NCBI GenBank assembly: GCA_947449735.1
Contig: CANFTB010000029.1
Coordinates: 1-61,270, forward strand
DNA: 61,270 nt
DNA from: Chthoniobacteraceae bacterium
GTDB lineage: Bacteria; Verrucomicrobiota; Verrucomicrobiia; Chthoniobacterales; Chthoniobacteraceae
Direction of reading: 5' to 3'
In this document: one piece after another, positions 22,142-30,922 of the stretch
Numbering within the stretch: the first letter of the stretch is position 1
Layout of the letters: each line of letters begins with the position of its first letter
Translations under genes and position numbers: made by a program
Notes under the pieces: generated by a model
The model's input: only the letters and a program-made list of their open reading frames with translations
Databases searched by the model: none
What the model was told of the DNA's origin: nothing

Positions 22142-23248
22142 ATGACCGTCTCCCGCCGCGAATTTCTTTCCACGCTTGCCGCCGGCAGCGCCGCCTCCCT
22201 CATGCCACACTCCGCGCTTTCCGCCCCCCCTCCCACGCCCAAGCCGTCGATGAAACCGACAGCCCTGGGCATCGACAACTTCGCAGTCCGCGCCTTCGGC
22301 TGGAAGGCGCACGAACTCATCCAGTACGCCGCCGGACTACAGCTCGACACGCTTTTCCTCTCGGACATCGACTGCCTGCCCTCGCTTGACGAGGGCGCGC
22401 TACGCGAAGTCAAATCAGAGGCGGACGCCGCAAAACTCGAGCTCTATGTTGGTTCGTGGAGCATCTGCCCCACCTCCCTGCGCTTCAAACCCAAGTGGGG
22501 CACCGCAGAAGAGCACCTCCGCACAGGGATCCGCGTCTCAAAGGCGCTGGGCTCGCCCGTGTTCCGGGTCATCCTCGGAGCCATGGAAGACCGCAAGACC
22601 CCCGGCGGCATCAACGCCCGGATCGACGACACAGTCAAAGTGCTCAAAGCCTGCCGTAAAGACGCTCTCGACGCCGGAATCAAGATCGCCGTCGAAAACC
22701 ACGCCGGTGACATGCACTCCTGGGAACTCATCCGTCTGGTGGAAGCCGCCGGATCCGATTTCGTCGGGGTCAACATCGACTCCGGCAATGCGGCGTGGAC
22801 CCTAGAAGACCCCACAGATCTTCTCGAGCGGCTCGGCCCCTACACGATCTGCTCGAGCCTGCGCGACGACATGATTTGGTCCACGCCCGAGGGCGCCGCC
22901 ATCCAGTGGACTGCCATGGGGGACGGAGTGGTCGATTGGAACCATTACATGGACCGATGGAAGGTGCTTTGCCCGCAGGTGCCAGTGCAAATCGAGACGA
23001 TTTCCGGGTTCACCCGCGAGTTTGCTTACAAGACCGAGGGATTCTGGGAGCATTACGACAAAAAGCCCGAGGTGCTGGCGAAATTCGAAGCGTTGGCCGC
23101 CAAGGGCCACGCCCTCGAGAACTACAAGGCGCCCGAAGGGCAGGACAAGAAGGAGGCCGAGAAGGCCTACCAGAAGGCCCAAATCGAGCGCAGCATCCAA
23201 TATTGCCGCAACGAACTGGGACTGGGCCGCAAGCAACCCAAAGCCTAG
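22142..23248 (+). CDS. Tat-exported sugar phosphate isomerase/epimerase-like TIM-barrel protein
   Basis: From the ATG at 22142 the 368-residue protein begins MTVSRREFLSTLAAGSAAS, a twin-arginine signal (SRREFL). The rest fits the xylose-isomerase-like TIM barrel (AP_endonuc_2 fold). Metal-ligand-like residues appear in IAVENHAGDMHS (Glu, His), VGVNIDSGN (Asp) and QIETISGFTRE (Glu). Such exported paralogues are common in Verrucomicrobiota and Planctomycetota, with mostly unknown substrates. A C-terminal charged tail (EGQDKKEAEKAYQKAQIE) is helical. Confidence 0.78.
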   Translation: MTVSRREFLSTLAAGSAASLMPHSALSAPPPTPKPSMKPTALGIDNFAVRAFGWKAHELIQYAAGLQLDTLFLSDIDCLPSLDEGALREVKSEADAAKLELYVGSWSICPTSLRFKPKWGTAEEHLRTGIRVSKALGSPVFRVILGAMEDRKTPGGINARIDDTVKVLKACRKDALDAGIKIAVENHAGDMHSWELIRLVEAAGSDFVGVNIDSGNAAWTLEDPTDLLERLGPYTICSSLRDDMIWSTPEGAAIQWTAMGDGVVDWNHYMDRWKVLCPQVPVQIETISGFTREFAYKTEGFWEHYDKKPEVLAKFEALAAKGHALENYKAPEGQDKKEAEKAYQKAQIERSIQYCRNELGLGRKQPKA

Positions 23249-23320
23249 ACTGCCGGCACTCGAGGCGGGGAGGTTTCGCCTGCCCCCACGAAGAGCGTCA
23301 TCGCCGCAGGCCGACCGAGT

Positions 23321-24262
23321 ATGCGCAACCGGATCCTTTTCGCCTTGGTGGCAGCCACCCTGCCGGCTGCCGCCGAAGACTCCACCGCCATTCAGGAAGC
23401 CCGCGCCCGGTCGCTTTTGGAAGGTCTGTCCGCCGTATTTCAACCGCCCGCCTTTGCTGGGACAGTCCCCTCCCGCCTCCGCCTGGTCGCTCAAAAGCCG
23501 GGACAGCTCTGGGGCAACAACCTGCCGCCCGTCTGGGTGGCGGACATGGAAACGCCCCGGGGGGTACGCGGGCACCTCATGTGGGAAGACGGCGCCGCCG
23601 GCAGGCTGGTGGAATTCGCCCTGGACGAACCTGTGTCCCCGCTTCCGGCGCACGGAGGCCTCCTGACCGGTCTCAAAGGCATCCAGCAGTTTCCTGTTTC
23701 CGGAAAGGAAGGCCGCAGCGTGGCTTCGGGCTGCGTCCCCACGGCAGCAGGCATCCTCATACGTTTCTGGTCTGAAACCCGCCTTTCGAACTGGGCCGGG
23801 GACGCTCCCAAGGGCGGCAGGGAGGGCACGGAGGCCCTGGCCTCCCGCATCCGCAAACGGCTCCGGATGATGGAAATTCCCGACTCCTCGGGCTACACGG
23901 ACGACGGCATGACGCTCAGCGGGGCCCTCCCCGAGGACTTAAAACGGGCCATTTCCCGGGACGCGGCGGAACAGGGCATTTCCGTCCGGACGGAATACGG
24001 AAGGTTTTCGGCGGAACTTCTGCGCGAGGAGATCTCAAACGGCAGGCCGGTCCTTCTGGACTGCCTGGTGAGACTACCCCACAAACCCGAGCTTTCCTGG
24101 GGGCACGAAATCACGGGGGTGGGATGGTTGGAATGGGAGGGACTGCGGTTCGCTGGGGTGCGGGACAATTTTTTTCCGACGCGGAACGATGAGACGACTC
24201 GGTGGATCCGGGAGGAGGCATTTGGGGGGATTTTGACCGTGCACCCTGGGGCGGAGCGCTGA
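23321..24262 (+). CDS. Secreted C39-like (papain-fold) cysteine peptidase family protein
   Basis: The 313-residue protein has a signal peptide (MRNRILFALVAATLPAAA). A candidate catalytic triad is C138 in ASGCVPTAAGILIRFW, H262 in SWGHEITGVGWL and D282/N283 in VRDNFF, the order and context of the C39-like peptidase family. It has no transporter domain, so it is not a bacteriocin exporter. Substrate is unknown; it may be a peptidase or an amidase. It follows the Tat-exported TIM-barrel gene by 72 bp in the same direction and may be co-transcribed. A second, shorter protein of this fold lies at 30923-31579. Confidence 0.68.
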   Translation: MRNRILFALVAATLPAAAEDSTAIQEARARSLLEGLSAVFQPPAFAGTVPSRLRLVAQKPGQLWGNNLPPVWVADMETPRGVRGHLMWEDGAAGRLVEFALDEPVSPLPAHGGLLTGLKGIQQFPVSGKEGRSVASGCVPTAAGILIRFWSETRLSNWAGDAPKGGREGTEALASRIRKRLRMMEIPDSSGYTDDGMTLSGALPEDLKRAISRDAAEQGISVRTEYGRFSAELLREEISNGRPVLLDCLVRLPHKPELSWGHEITGVGWLEWEGLRFAGVRDNFFPTRNDETTRWIREEAFGGILTVHPGAER

Positions 24263-24279
24263 GCCACGCGCCGGGTGCA
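24240..24279. promoter_or_regulatory. Candidate NtrC-like inverted half sites upstream of glnN
   Basis: TGCACCC (24240-24246) and GGGTGCA (24273-24279) are exact inverted copies. Each contains the TGCACC/GGTGCA half site of enterobacterial NtrC. They lie about 130-170 bp upstream of the sigma-54 promoter core, a normal enhancer distance. The 26-nt separation is larger than in a standard NtrC dimer site, so this is a tentative call. The repeat also spans the stop of the C39-like gene. Confidence 0.35.
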
Positions 24280-24407
24280 AAAAACAGCCACCCTGATCAA
24301 ATTTCAACACCCTCCGTCAGAGGGGACCTTGCGAGCGACGGGGCGGAGCCAGTGGGAGAAGCGCAAAAAAAGTGGATGCACAGAGGAGATGCTGTGGAAT
24401 ATTGCTT

Positions 24408-24424
24408 TTGGCACGGTGGATGCT
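24408..24424 (+). promoter_or_regulatory. Sigma-54 (RpoN) promoter of glnN
   Basis: TTGGCACGGTGGATGCT matches the consensus YTGGCACG-N4-TTGCW at every fixed position except the first T of TTGC. The GG at 24410-24411 and the GC at 24422-24423 have the exact -24/-12 spacing. Transcription should begin near 24435, leaving a leader of about 85 nt before glnN. This implies control by an enhancer-binding activator under nitrogen limitation. Confidence 0.75.
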
Positions 24425-24445
24425 GAAATAGGCCCAGAGTCACCC

Positions 24446-24500
24446 AAAAGTGATCCTGAAAATGATCACGCGAGTGATCAGAAACACCGAAGTGATCCGA
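24446..24500 (+). repeat. Array of four TGATC boxes in the glnN leader
   Basis: TGATC occurs at 24451, 24463, 24475 and 24493, spaced 12, 12 and 18 bp. The flanks are also similar (A-rich, then TGATC, then purines), giving an imperfect 12-bp repeat. The array lies between the expected sigma-54 start point and the glnN start codon. It may be an operator array on one face of the helix or an RNA-level signal. Confidence 0.55.
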
Positions 24501-24521
24501 ACCCTTAGACCTAACACAAGA

Positions 24522-26675
24522 ATGACAACACCCACCGGCCGCAGCAGCGCCATTGCGTCGATTGCTGGGCGCACACCCACCGGACAGAGCGTAAACTTCC
24601 ACGACGAGTCTCCGAAGCAAGTCTTTGGCAGCAACACCTTCAGCCTGCCGGTGATGAAGGAAATGCTCAAGCCCGCCACGTACGACTCCATGGTCAAGAC
24701 CGTGAAGGAAGGGCAAAAGCTCTCCGAAACGATCGCTGACGAAGTCGCAGACGCGATGTGCCGCTGGGCCGTTGCAAAGGGGGCCACGCACTACGCCCAC
24801 GTTTTCTACCCGCTCACCGGCCTGACCGCCGAGAAGCACGACTCCTTCTACGAGCCCGGTTCCTTCGGCAACGAAGCGATTTCCAAGTTCAAGGGCAAGG
24901 TCCTGATCCAGGGCGAACCCGACGCCTCCTCTTTCCCGAACGGCGGCATCCGCGCCACGCACCGCGCCCGCGGCTACACCGCGTGGGACCCGACCAGCCC
25001 CGCTTACATCCTGGAAAGCGCAAACGGCACCACCCTCTGCATCCCAACCTCCTTCGTCTCCTGGACGGGAGAGGCGCTGGACACTAAGACCCCGGTCTTG
25101 AAGTCCATGCAGGCCCTCGACAAACAGGCGCGCCGCATTCTCAAACTTTTCGGCCACAAGGAAATCGCCCACGTGTCCGCCACCGCGGGCCCCGAGCAGG
25201 AGTACTTCCTCGTCGACAAGACCTTCTACTACAGCCGCCCCGATTTGCTCGCAGCCGGCCGCACCCTCTTCGGCGCGCCGCCACCCAAGGGCCAGGAGTT
25301 CGAAGACCACTATTTCGGCGTCATCCCTGAGCGCGTCCTCGCGTTCATGGCCGAAGTGGACCGCGAACTCTACAAGCTCGGGATTCCTTCAAAAACCCGC
25401 CACAACGAAGTGGCCCCCGGCCAGTTCGAAATCGCGCCCTTGTTCGAGTCCGCCAACGTCGCGGCCGACCACCAGCAGCTGATCATGACGGTGCTCAAGC
25501 GGGTCGCCGACCATCACGGGATGGTTTGCATCCTCCATGAAAAGCCCTTCGCCGGCGTCAACGGTTCGGGCAAACACGTCAACTGGTCCCTCGGCAACGC
25601 CACACAGGGAAACCTGCTGGATCCGGGCGACACGCCGCACGACAACGCCCAGTTCCTCGTGTTCGCGGGCGCCGTCATCCGCGCCGTGGACAAGTTCGCT
25701 CCGCTCCTGCGCGCCGTCGTCGCCTCCGCAGGCAACGACCACCGTCTGGGTGCCAACGAGGCGCCTCCCGCCATCATCTCGGTCTACTTGGGCGACCAGC
25801 TGGCCGACGTGTTCGAGCAGATCAAGGGTGGCGGCGCCACCAGTTCGCGCCAGCGCGGCACCCTGCACATCGGGGTGGACGTGCTGCCTCCGCTTCCCAA
25901 GGACGCGGGCGACCGTAACCGCACCTCGCCGTTCGCCTTCACCGGCAACCGGTTCGAGTTCCGCGCGGTCGGCTCCAACCAGACGATCGGCACGGCGCTT
26001 TCCGCGCTGAACACGATCCTCACGGACTCACTCGACTACGTGGCAGGCAAACTGGAAGGCGCAACCGACCTGAACGCCGCCATCCAGAGCGTGCTCAAGG
26101 AAATCATGGACCATCACGGCCGCGTGATCTTCAACGGCAACGGCTACTCTGAAGAGTGGCACGCCGAAGCCGCCAAGCGCGGTCTGCCCAACCTCAAGAC
26201 GACGGCGGACGCCCTGTCCGCCTACACTTCACACGATGTCGTGGAAGTGTTCGAGAAGTACGGCGTGCTTTCGCACGACGAATTGCACAGCCGCTACGAA
26301 ATTGCCGCCGAGCAGTACGTGAAGCAGATCAACGTTGAAGCGAAGGTCGTTGAGGAAGTCGCTCAGACCAAGATCTACCCGATCGCCAGCGCCTACGCAG
26401 GTAGTCTCGCCGACTCGGCTGCAAAGCTGAAGGCTGCCGGCCTGCCGGTCGCCACGGGAACGCTCGCCAAGGTGGCTGCGCTCGTATCCGAGTTGGAGAC
26501 GGAACTGAATGTGCTACGCGACGCCCATGGTGCCGCCGCCGAAGTCAGCGACTGGACCTTCAAGGTCCTGCCCGCGATGCTAGCCGTGCGCAAGTCGGTG
26601 GACGCCCTTGAAGGCATCCTTCCCGACGACGCCTGGCCGCTCCCGACCTACCAGGAAATGCTCTTCATCAAGTAG
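24522..26675 (+). CDS. glnN: Glutamine synthetase type III
   Basis: The 717-residue protein, read from ATG 24522, is of the large GSIII class, which is distinct from the about 470-residue GSI. It makes glutamine from glutamate and ammonia with ATP. Diagnostic blocks are [14 protein letters not shown] near the N-terminus, [10 protein letters not shown] (catalytic-metal glutamates), [36 protein letters not shown], and [22 protein letters not shown]. The last of these holds the ATP/glutamate-binding residues. An in-frame extension to 24450 exists but would place the TGATC array inside the gene and add an unusual N-terminus, so I prefer 24522. It has a sigma-54 promoter upstream and a strong terminator downstream: a single-gene unit. 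Confidence 0.96.
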   Translation: MTTPTGRSSAIASIAGRTPTGQSVNFHDESPKQVFGSNTFSLPVMKEMLKPATYDSMVKTVKEGQKLSETIADEVADAMCRWAVAKGATHYAHVFYPLTGLTAEKHDSFYEPGSFGNEAISKFKGKVLIQGEPDASSFPNGGIRATHRARGYTAWDPTSPAYILESANGTTLCIPTSFVSWTGEALDTKTPVLKSMQALDKQARRILKLFGHKEIAHVSATAGPEQEYFLVDKTFYYSRPDLLAAGRTLFGAPPPKGQEFEDHYFGVIPERVLAFMAEVDRELYKLGIPSKTRHNEVAPGQFEIAPLFESANVAADHQQLIMTVLKRVADHHGMVCILHEKPFAGVNGSGKHVNWSLGNATQGNLLDPGDTPHDNAQFLVFAGAVIRAVDKFAPLLRAVVASAGNDHRLGANEAPPAIISVYLGDQLADVFEQIKGGGATSSRQRGTLHIGVDVLPPLPKDAGDRNRTSPFAFTGNRFEFRAVGSNQTIGTALSALNTILTDSLDYVAGKLEGATDLNAAIQSVLKEIMDHHGRVIFNGNGYSEEWHAEAAKRGLPNLKTTADALSAYTSHDVVEVFEKYGVLSHDELHSRYEIAAEQYVKQINVEAKVVEEVAQTKIYPIASAYAGSLADSAAKLKAAGLPVATGTLAKVAALVSELETELNVLRDAHGAAAEVSDWTFKVLPAMLAVRKSVDALEGILPDDAWPLPTYQEMLFIK

Positions 26676-26732
26676 TTCCCCCGGTCTCCCCTTGGGGCAG
26701 ACCATGGAATTGCTGAAAAGCCTCCGCGAACA

Positions 26733-26764
26733 ACGCCGCCGTGCCACGTGCACGGCGGCGTTTT
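26733..26764 (+). terminator. Rho-independent terminator of glnN
   Basis: ACGCCGCCGTGC (26733-26744) pairs perfectly with GCACGGCGGCGT (26750-26761) around a CACGT loop, and is followed by a T tract to 26764. It lies 58 bp past the glnN stop. Confidence 0.9.
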
Positions 26765-26931
26765 CTGTTCCAGTTTGCATTCACTTTGTGACTTAACCGG
26801 ATGCAAAAGCACTTCACGCCCCTCACAAGCGGCGCCCAAAAATTCACTTGCAAGACGTTGTACGGGTTACACAAACACATCACCCTTGGGCCCGCGAAAA
26901 ACTTGTTATCAGCCGCTCTTCTTAAAAAGCT

Positions 26932-26960
26932 TTGCACTCAAGCCGCGCATGGAGAATAGT
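26932..26960 (+). promoter_or_regulatory. Possible promoter of the DEAD-box helicase gene
   Basis: TTGCAC (26932-26937) and AATAGT (26955-26960) are separated by 17 bp. The predicted start near 26967 would give a leader of about 94 nt. The match is only moderate. The rest of the 26765-27060 gap shows no gene, and a long leader is common for cold-induced helicases. Confidence 0.25.
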
Positions 26961-27060
26961 TTACTTGAGAATAAGTGTTGTCGCTTGGCACGTTTACCCC
27001 CTCTTCTCACCCCAAACCACAACACTCAGCGACCTTCTCATTAGTAGTTAGACTGTTCAC

Positions 27061-28374
27061 ATGCCATTTAAAGCCCTCGGCCTCCATCCTCTGATTTTGC
27101 AGGCCATTCGCGACACCGGATACACAGAGCCCACCCCGATTCAGGCGGCGGCCATTCCGGAAATCCTCCTCGGTAACGACATCATTGGAATCGCCCAGAC
27201 GGGCACCGGAAAAACCGCGGCCTTCACGCTGCCTCTGCTGCACCGGATCCATTCGACCCAGCCGGCGCACCCTCACAAGACCCGCACCCTGATTCTGGCC
27301 CCGACCCGGGAGCTGGTGGTGCAGATCGAGGAAAACGTGCGGGCCTACGCCAATCACGTTCCGATCCAAATCACCAAAGTGTACGGAGGCGTTTCCGAGC
27401 GCCCCCAGATTCAGGCCCTGCGCTCCGGCGCCGAAATGGTCATCGCCACCCCCGGCCGCCTTCTGGACCTGATGGGCCGGCGCTGTGCGGATTTTTCCGG
27501 TCTGGAACACCTTGTTCTGGACGAGGCGGACCGCATGCTGGACATGGGGTTCCTGCCGGACATCCGCCGGGTGGTGAACGCCCTTCCCAAAAAGCGACAG
27601 ACGCTCCTGTTTTCAGCCACTCTTTCCCGCGAAATCGAGTCTGTCACCAAAGAGTTCCAGCAAAACCCGAAGGTCGTCCAGATAGGCAAGCGCTCGAACC
27701 CCGCAGAAACCGTCACGCAGTTCGTCTACGAGGTGCCCCGCCACCTGAAGACCTCCCTGCTGTGCCATCTGCTGAACGACCCCAAGATGGACATGGTGCT
27801 GGTTTTCACCAGGACCAAACACGGCGCCGACCGCGTCGCCCGCAAGCTCGAGTCACTCGGCATCAAAACCGGCACACTGCACGCGAACCGCTCCCAAAAC
27901 CAGCGCCTTCGCGCACTGGCCGACTTCCGCTCCAACGCGATCCGCGTGCTCATTGCGACGGACATCGCAGCCCGCGGGATCGACGTGGACGGCATTTCGC
28001 ACGTCGTCAACCTGGATTTCCCGCCGCAGGTGGAGGACTACGTGCACCGCATCGGCCGCACCGGTCGGGCGAATGCGATCGGTGACGCGATTAGCTTCAT
28101 CTGTCAGGACGACCATGGTTCGCTGCGTTCGCTCGAGCGTTTCATCGGCCGCGGTATTGTTCGTAAAAAGGCCGAGGGCTTTGACTACGCCGCCCCCGAG
28201 CCTCCCCGCTCGCTGGAAGAACAACAGCGCGACCGCGGCGGACGCAGATTTGACGGTCCACGCGGAGGCGGCGGGGGTGGAGGGAACCGTGGCGGCGGCC
28301 AGCGGCGCGGGTCTGGCGGAGGACAGGGCCGCGGCCAAAGCTCCCAGAGGCCGCAGCGCGCCTCCAGCCGGTAA
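27061..28374 (+). CDS. rhlE: DEAD-box ATP-dependent RNA helicase (RhlE type)
   Basis: The 437-residue helicase has all the standard motifs: Q motif (GYTEPTPIQAAAIP), Walker A AQTGTGKT, PTRELV, ATPGRLLD, VLDEADRMLDMGF, SAT, then the second RecA domain with ARGIDVDGISHVVNLDFP and HRIGRTGRAN. The C-terminus after about residue 385 is a Gly/Arg/Gln-rich RNA-binding tail. It should unwind short RNA duplexes in ribosome assembly or RNA decay. The name rhlE follows overall layout; close relatives such as DeaD or SrmB cannot be fully excluded. Confidence 0.93.
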   Translation: MPFKALGLHPLILQAIRDTGYTEPTPIQAAAIPEILLGNDIIGIAQTGTGKTAAFTLPLLHRIHSTQPAHPHKTRTLILAPTRELVVQIEENVRAYANHVPIQITKVYGGVSERPQIQALRSGAEMVIATPGRLLDLMGRRCADFSGLEHLVLDEADRMLDMGFLPDIRRVVNALPKKRQTLLFSATLSREIESVTKEFQQNPKVVQIGKRSNPAETVTQFVYEVPRHLKTSLLCHLLNDPKMDMVLVFTRTKHGADRVARKLESLGIKTGTLHANRSQNQRLRALADFRSNAIRVLIATDIAARGIDVDGISHVVNLDFPPQVEDYVHRIGRTGRANAIGDAISFICQDDHGSLRSLERFIGRGIVRKKAEGFDYAAPEPPRSLEEQQRDRGGRRFDGPRGGGGGGGNRGGGQRRGSGGGQGRGQSSQRPQRASSR

Positions 28375-28443
28375 GGAGACGGGGAGTCAGCCTCCCCCAT
28401 TCTCAGCTTGAAGCAGAGTCATTTACGCGTAGCCTGCCCAACC

Positions 28444-28812
28444 ATGTCGCGTCTCCAGAGTTTCAGAACATTCTGGAGTTCCCGTCGTTTACTCTGGCCG
28501 GTGCCAGCGCTGCTGGTTCACGTGGTTATTCTGTTCCGTACCAAGGGCCTTTGGACGGAAAAATTGACCGTCTACTCGCACCACGGAATGGTCGCCCGCG
28601 ATGTACCCCAGGCCCAACCCATTGTGTTGATGATCTGCGCGTGCGCCGCCTTGTACTGGCTGTCCTTCATTCCCCGAGAATATCTTTTTGCCCTGATGCC
28701 CAGACGCATGGGAATGCGGACGCCAGGCGACACTGAGAAGAGCTGCATCCTGATGCTTCTGCGCACTGTGACGCTTTCAGGCTTATACGGCGGGCTCCTC
28801 TTTCTCTACTGA
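28444..28812 (+). CDS. Hypothetical small membrane protein
   Basis: The 122-residue protein begins MSRLQSFRTFWSSRRLLWPVP. It has three hydrophobic stretches: about residues 18-35 (WPVPALLVHVVILF), 59-77 (PIVLMICACAALYWLSF) and near the C-terminus (LRTVTLSGLYGGLLFLY). I do not recognise the family. It follows the helicase by about 70 bp in the same direction and converges on the CDF exporter gene. The start at 28408 is possible but would add 12 residues without obvious purpose. Confidence 0.55.
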   Translation: MSRLQSFRTFWSSRRLLWPVPALLVHVVILFRTKGLWTEKLTVYSHHGMVARDVPQAQPIVLMICACAALYWLSFIPREYLFALMPRRMGMRTPGDTEKSCILMLLRTVTLSGLYGGLLFLY

Positions 28813-28896
28813 GACCTGCTTCAATCCGCCGGATCGATGCGGGCCGTCCAAACGCGTGGCGAGTGGAGGGCGGTTGGTTGTTCAGCAGACGACCCC

Positions 28897-29781
28897 TCAA
28901 TACGGTTCGATGTGCACCAGCACATCGGCAACGGATGGCATTTTCAGCCGGACGGCATCCTTGACTGCGTGGGCGATCTCATGCCCCTCCCGCACACTCA
29001 TGTCGCTTGGAACCAAAACATGCAGATCTACATAGAACTCAATCCCCATTTTCCGCACCCGACACTTTTCGACGCCCTTCACGCCGTCGACCGTGACGGC
29101 TGAACTCCTCACCGAGGCCTCTATGTGTGCAGGAGGCGCGACATCCATGGCCTCATTCACTGCCGGACCCAGAATACGAATCCCATTCAAACCGATAACC
29201 GCGCACGCGACCAGGGCCGCATAGTCGTCCGCAGCCTCATACCCCTCCCCGCCGATGAGCGCCACACTGATGCCAACAAACGCCGCGGCTGAGGTGATCG
29301 CATCGGAGCGGTGATGCCACGCATCGGACTCGAGCGCCATACTTCCGACCTCGCTCCCGTGACGCAGCACCTTCCGGTACAGAGTCTCTTTTACAAAAAT
29401 CACCACCAGCAAAACCAGGAGAGTAAACGGCTTGGGAGCGTGGTGCGGAGTCAAAATCTCTCGCACGCTCTCCACCGCCAGCAACACGGAAGTCCCCAAA
29501 AGCAGAATCCCGACGGCGACCGCGGCAAGCGTCTCAGCCTTCCCGTGGCCGTAGGGGTGGGTCTCGTCCGGCGGCATCGCAGCGTAACGCAGCCCCGCCC
29601 ACACCAACAATGAACCGAAAATATCCAGAGTGGACTCGATGCCGTCGGCAATCAAAGCATAGCTGTTGCCCACAATGCCGCTCACGATTTTGATTCCTGC
29701 CAAAATCACATTGATCGCGGCGCCGGCTAGGGCGAGGAGAGAGCCTTGCGTGAGACGCGCGTTGTGGTTGGGTAGAGTCAT
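28897..29781 (-). CDS. Cation diffusion facilitator (CDF) family metal transporter
   Basis: The 294-residue inner-membrane protein has six predicted membrane segments and a cytoplasmic C-terminal domain. Metal-site motifs are YALIADGIEST (D46 in TM2), HPYGHGKAE (about 77-85) and HHRSDAITS (TM5, His/Asp pair). CDF proteins export Zn, Fe, Mn or Cd in exchange for protons. The His-Asp pair in TM5 rather than Asp-Asp favours zinc over iron, but this is a weak inference. Monocistronic, and divergent from the enoyl reductase gene. Confidence 0.92.
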   Translation of the reverse strand: MTLPNHNARLTQGSLLALAGAAINVILAGIKIVSGIVGNSYALIADGIESTLDIFGSLLVWAGLRYAAMPPDETHPYGHGKAETLAAVAVGILLLGTSVLLAVESVREILTPHHAPKPFTLLVLLVVIFVKETLYRKVLRHGSEVGSMALESDAWHHRSDAITSAAAFVGISVALIGGEGYEAADDYAALVACAVIGLNGIRILGPAVNEAMDVAPPAHIEASVRSSAVTVDGVKGVEKCRVRKMGIEFYVDLHVLVPSDMSVREGHEIAHAVKDAVRLKMPSVADVLVHIEPY

Positions 29782-29905
29782 GTTCTAAGAAGCACCCAAA
29801 CAACCGAACGCTCGGGATTCAAATCGCCGGTCATTTCACAAGCCATCTCGGCAGGAATCCAGCCCGGATTTGCTTTCGCTCAAGCTTTTGGGTCTATTGG
29901 CAAAG

Positions 29906-30919
29906 ATGCCAAACGAATCCACAAGCGCACCTTCCGCAGCGGCGCTTGCACTCCAAATCAGGGCTTTCGGTGCGCCGACCGAAGTAGCCGAAGTGCTGGA
30001 AATCGCCGTCCCGTCGCCAGGCCCGGGAGAGGTCCGCGTACGGATGGAGTTTGCACCAGTGAATCCAGCGGATCTCAACGTCCTCGAAGGAAAATACGGC
30101 ACCCTGCCCGCGCTTCCCGCCGTGGCCGGAATCGAGGGGGTCGGCAGAGTCGTCTCGTCTGGAGGCGAGACAGACGAAGCGCTGGTTGGAAAACGCGTTC
30201 TTCTTCCGCACGGGTTTGGCGCCTGGCGGCAATTTGGAAACGCAAAGGCAGCTGAGCTCGTCGTGGTTCCCGAAACCATTCCCGCCCACCAGGCGGCCAT
30301 GCTTCGCATTAATCCGGCCACCGCGCTTTGCCTGCTCCGTCACTTTACACACCTCCAGCCCGGTGAATGGATTGTCCAAAATGCCGCCAACTCGGGTGTC
30401 GGCCGGGGCGTCATTCAGATTGCGCGGGCGTGCGGTTGGAAGACCGTAAACATCGTCCGGCGTCCCGGTTTGAAAGAGGAGCTCGAGGGCATCGGAGCGG
30501 ATGTGGTCCTTGAGGAAGGCGATGGTCTGGCCAAGCGAATCACCGAGGCAGCAGGCGGTAGCAACATCCGCCTGGCATTGAATGCAGTGGGGGGAGAGTG
30601 CGCCCTCTCGCAGGCAAAGGCACTGGCTAGCGGCGGCATACATGTCACCTACGGCGCGATGTCCCTCCAACCCCTGCGGATGCCGAACGGACTGCTGATC
30701 TTCAAGGACCTCACATTCCGCGGGTTTTGGGTGAGCCAATGGTACCGGGCGGCCGGGGAGAAGGATGTGGCTACTTTGTTCTCCAAGCTCTTTGAATGGG
30801 CCTCAAAAGGAGTCCTGCACACCCCGGTCGAAGCCGTCTACAAACTCTCTCAGGCTAAGGAGGCAATCGCCCACGCGATGCGAGCCAATCGGGGGGGAAA
30901 GATTCTCTTTGAAGGCTAA
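29906..30919 (+). CDS. Medium-chain reductase, 2-enoyl thioester (trans-2-enoyl-CoA) reductase-like
   Basis: From ATG 29906 the protein has 337 residues. It belongs to the zinc-free medium-chain dehydrogenase/reductase group. VNPADLNVLEGKYG, including the conserved active-site-type Tyr, and NAANSGVGRGVIQIARACGWKTVNIVRRP closely resemble the mitochondrial enoyl reductase MECR/Etr1. The family reduces trans-2-enoyl thioesters with NADPH. It could instead be a general quinone-oxidoreductase-type enzyme, but the SGVG motif and the VNIVR segment favour the Etr group. The C39-like gene follows after 3 bp, so the two are probably co-transcribed. Confidence 0.82.
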   Translation: MPNESTSAPSAAALALQIRAFGAPTEVAEVLEIAVPSPGPGEVRVRMEFAPVNPADLNVLEGKYGTLPALPAVAGIEGVGRVVSSGGETDEALVGKRVLLPHGFGAWRQFGNAKAAELVVVPETIPAHQAAMLRINPATALCLLRHFTHLQPGEWIVQNAANSGVGRGVIQIARACGWKTVNIVRRPGLKEELEGIGADVVLEEGDGLAKRITEAAGGSNIRLALNAVGGECALSQAKALASGGIHVTYGAMSLQPLRMPNGLLIFKDLTFRGFWVSQWYRAAGEKDVATLFSKLFEWASKGVLHTPVEAVYKLSQAKEAIAHAMRANRGGKILFEG

Positions 30920-30922
30920 ACC

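Noticed and set aside
24240..24285. Terminator for the C39-like gene formed by TGCACCC/GGGTGCA
   Set aside because: The left arm lies inside the gene, the loop is 26 nt and As rather than Ts follow, so it is not a convincing terminator.
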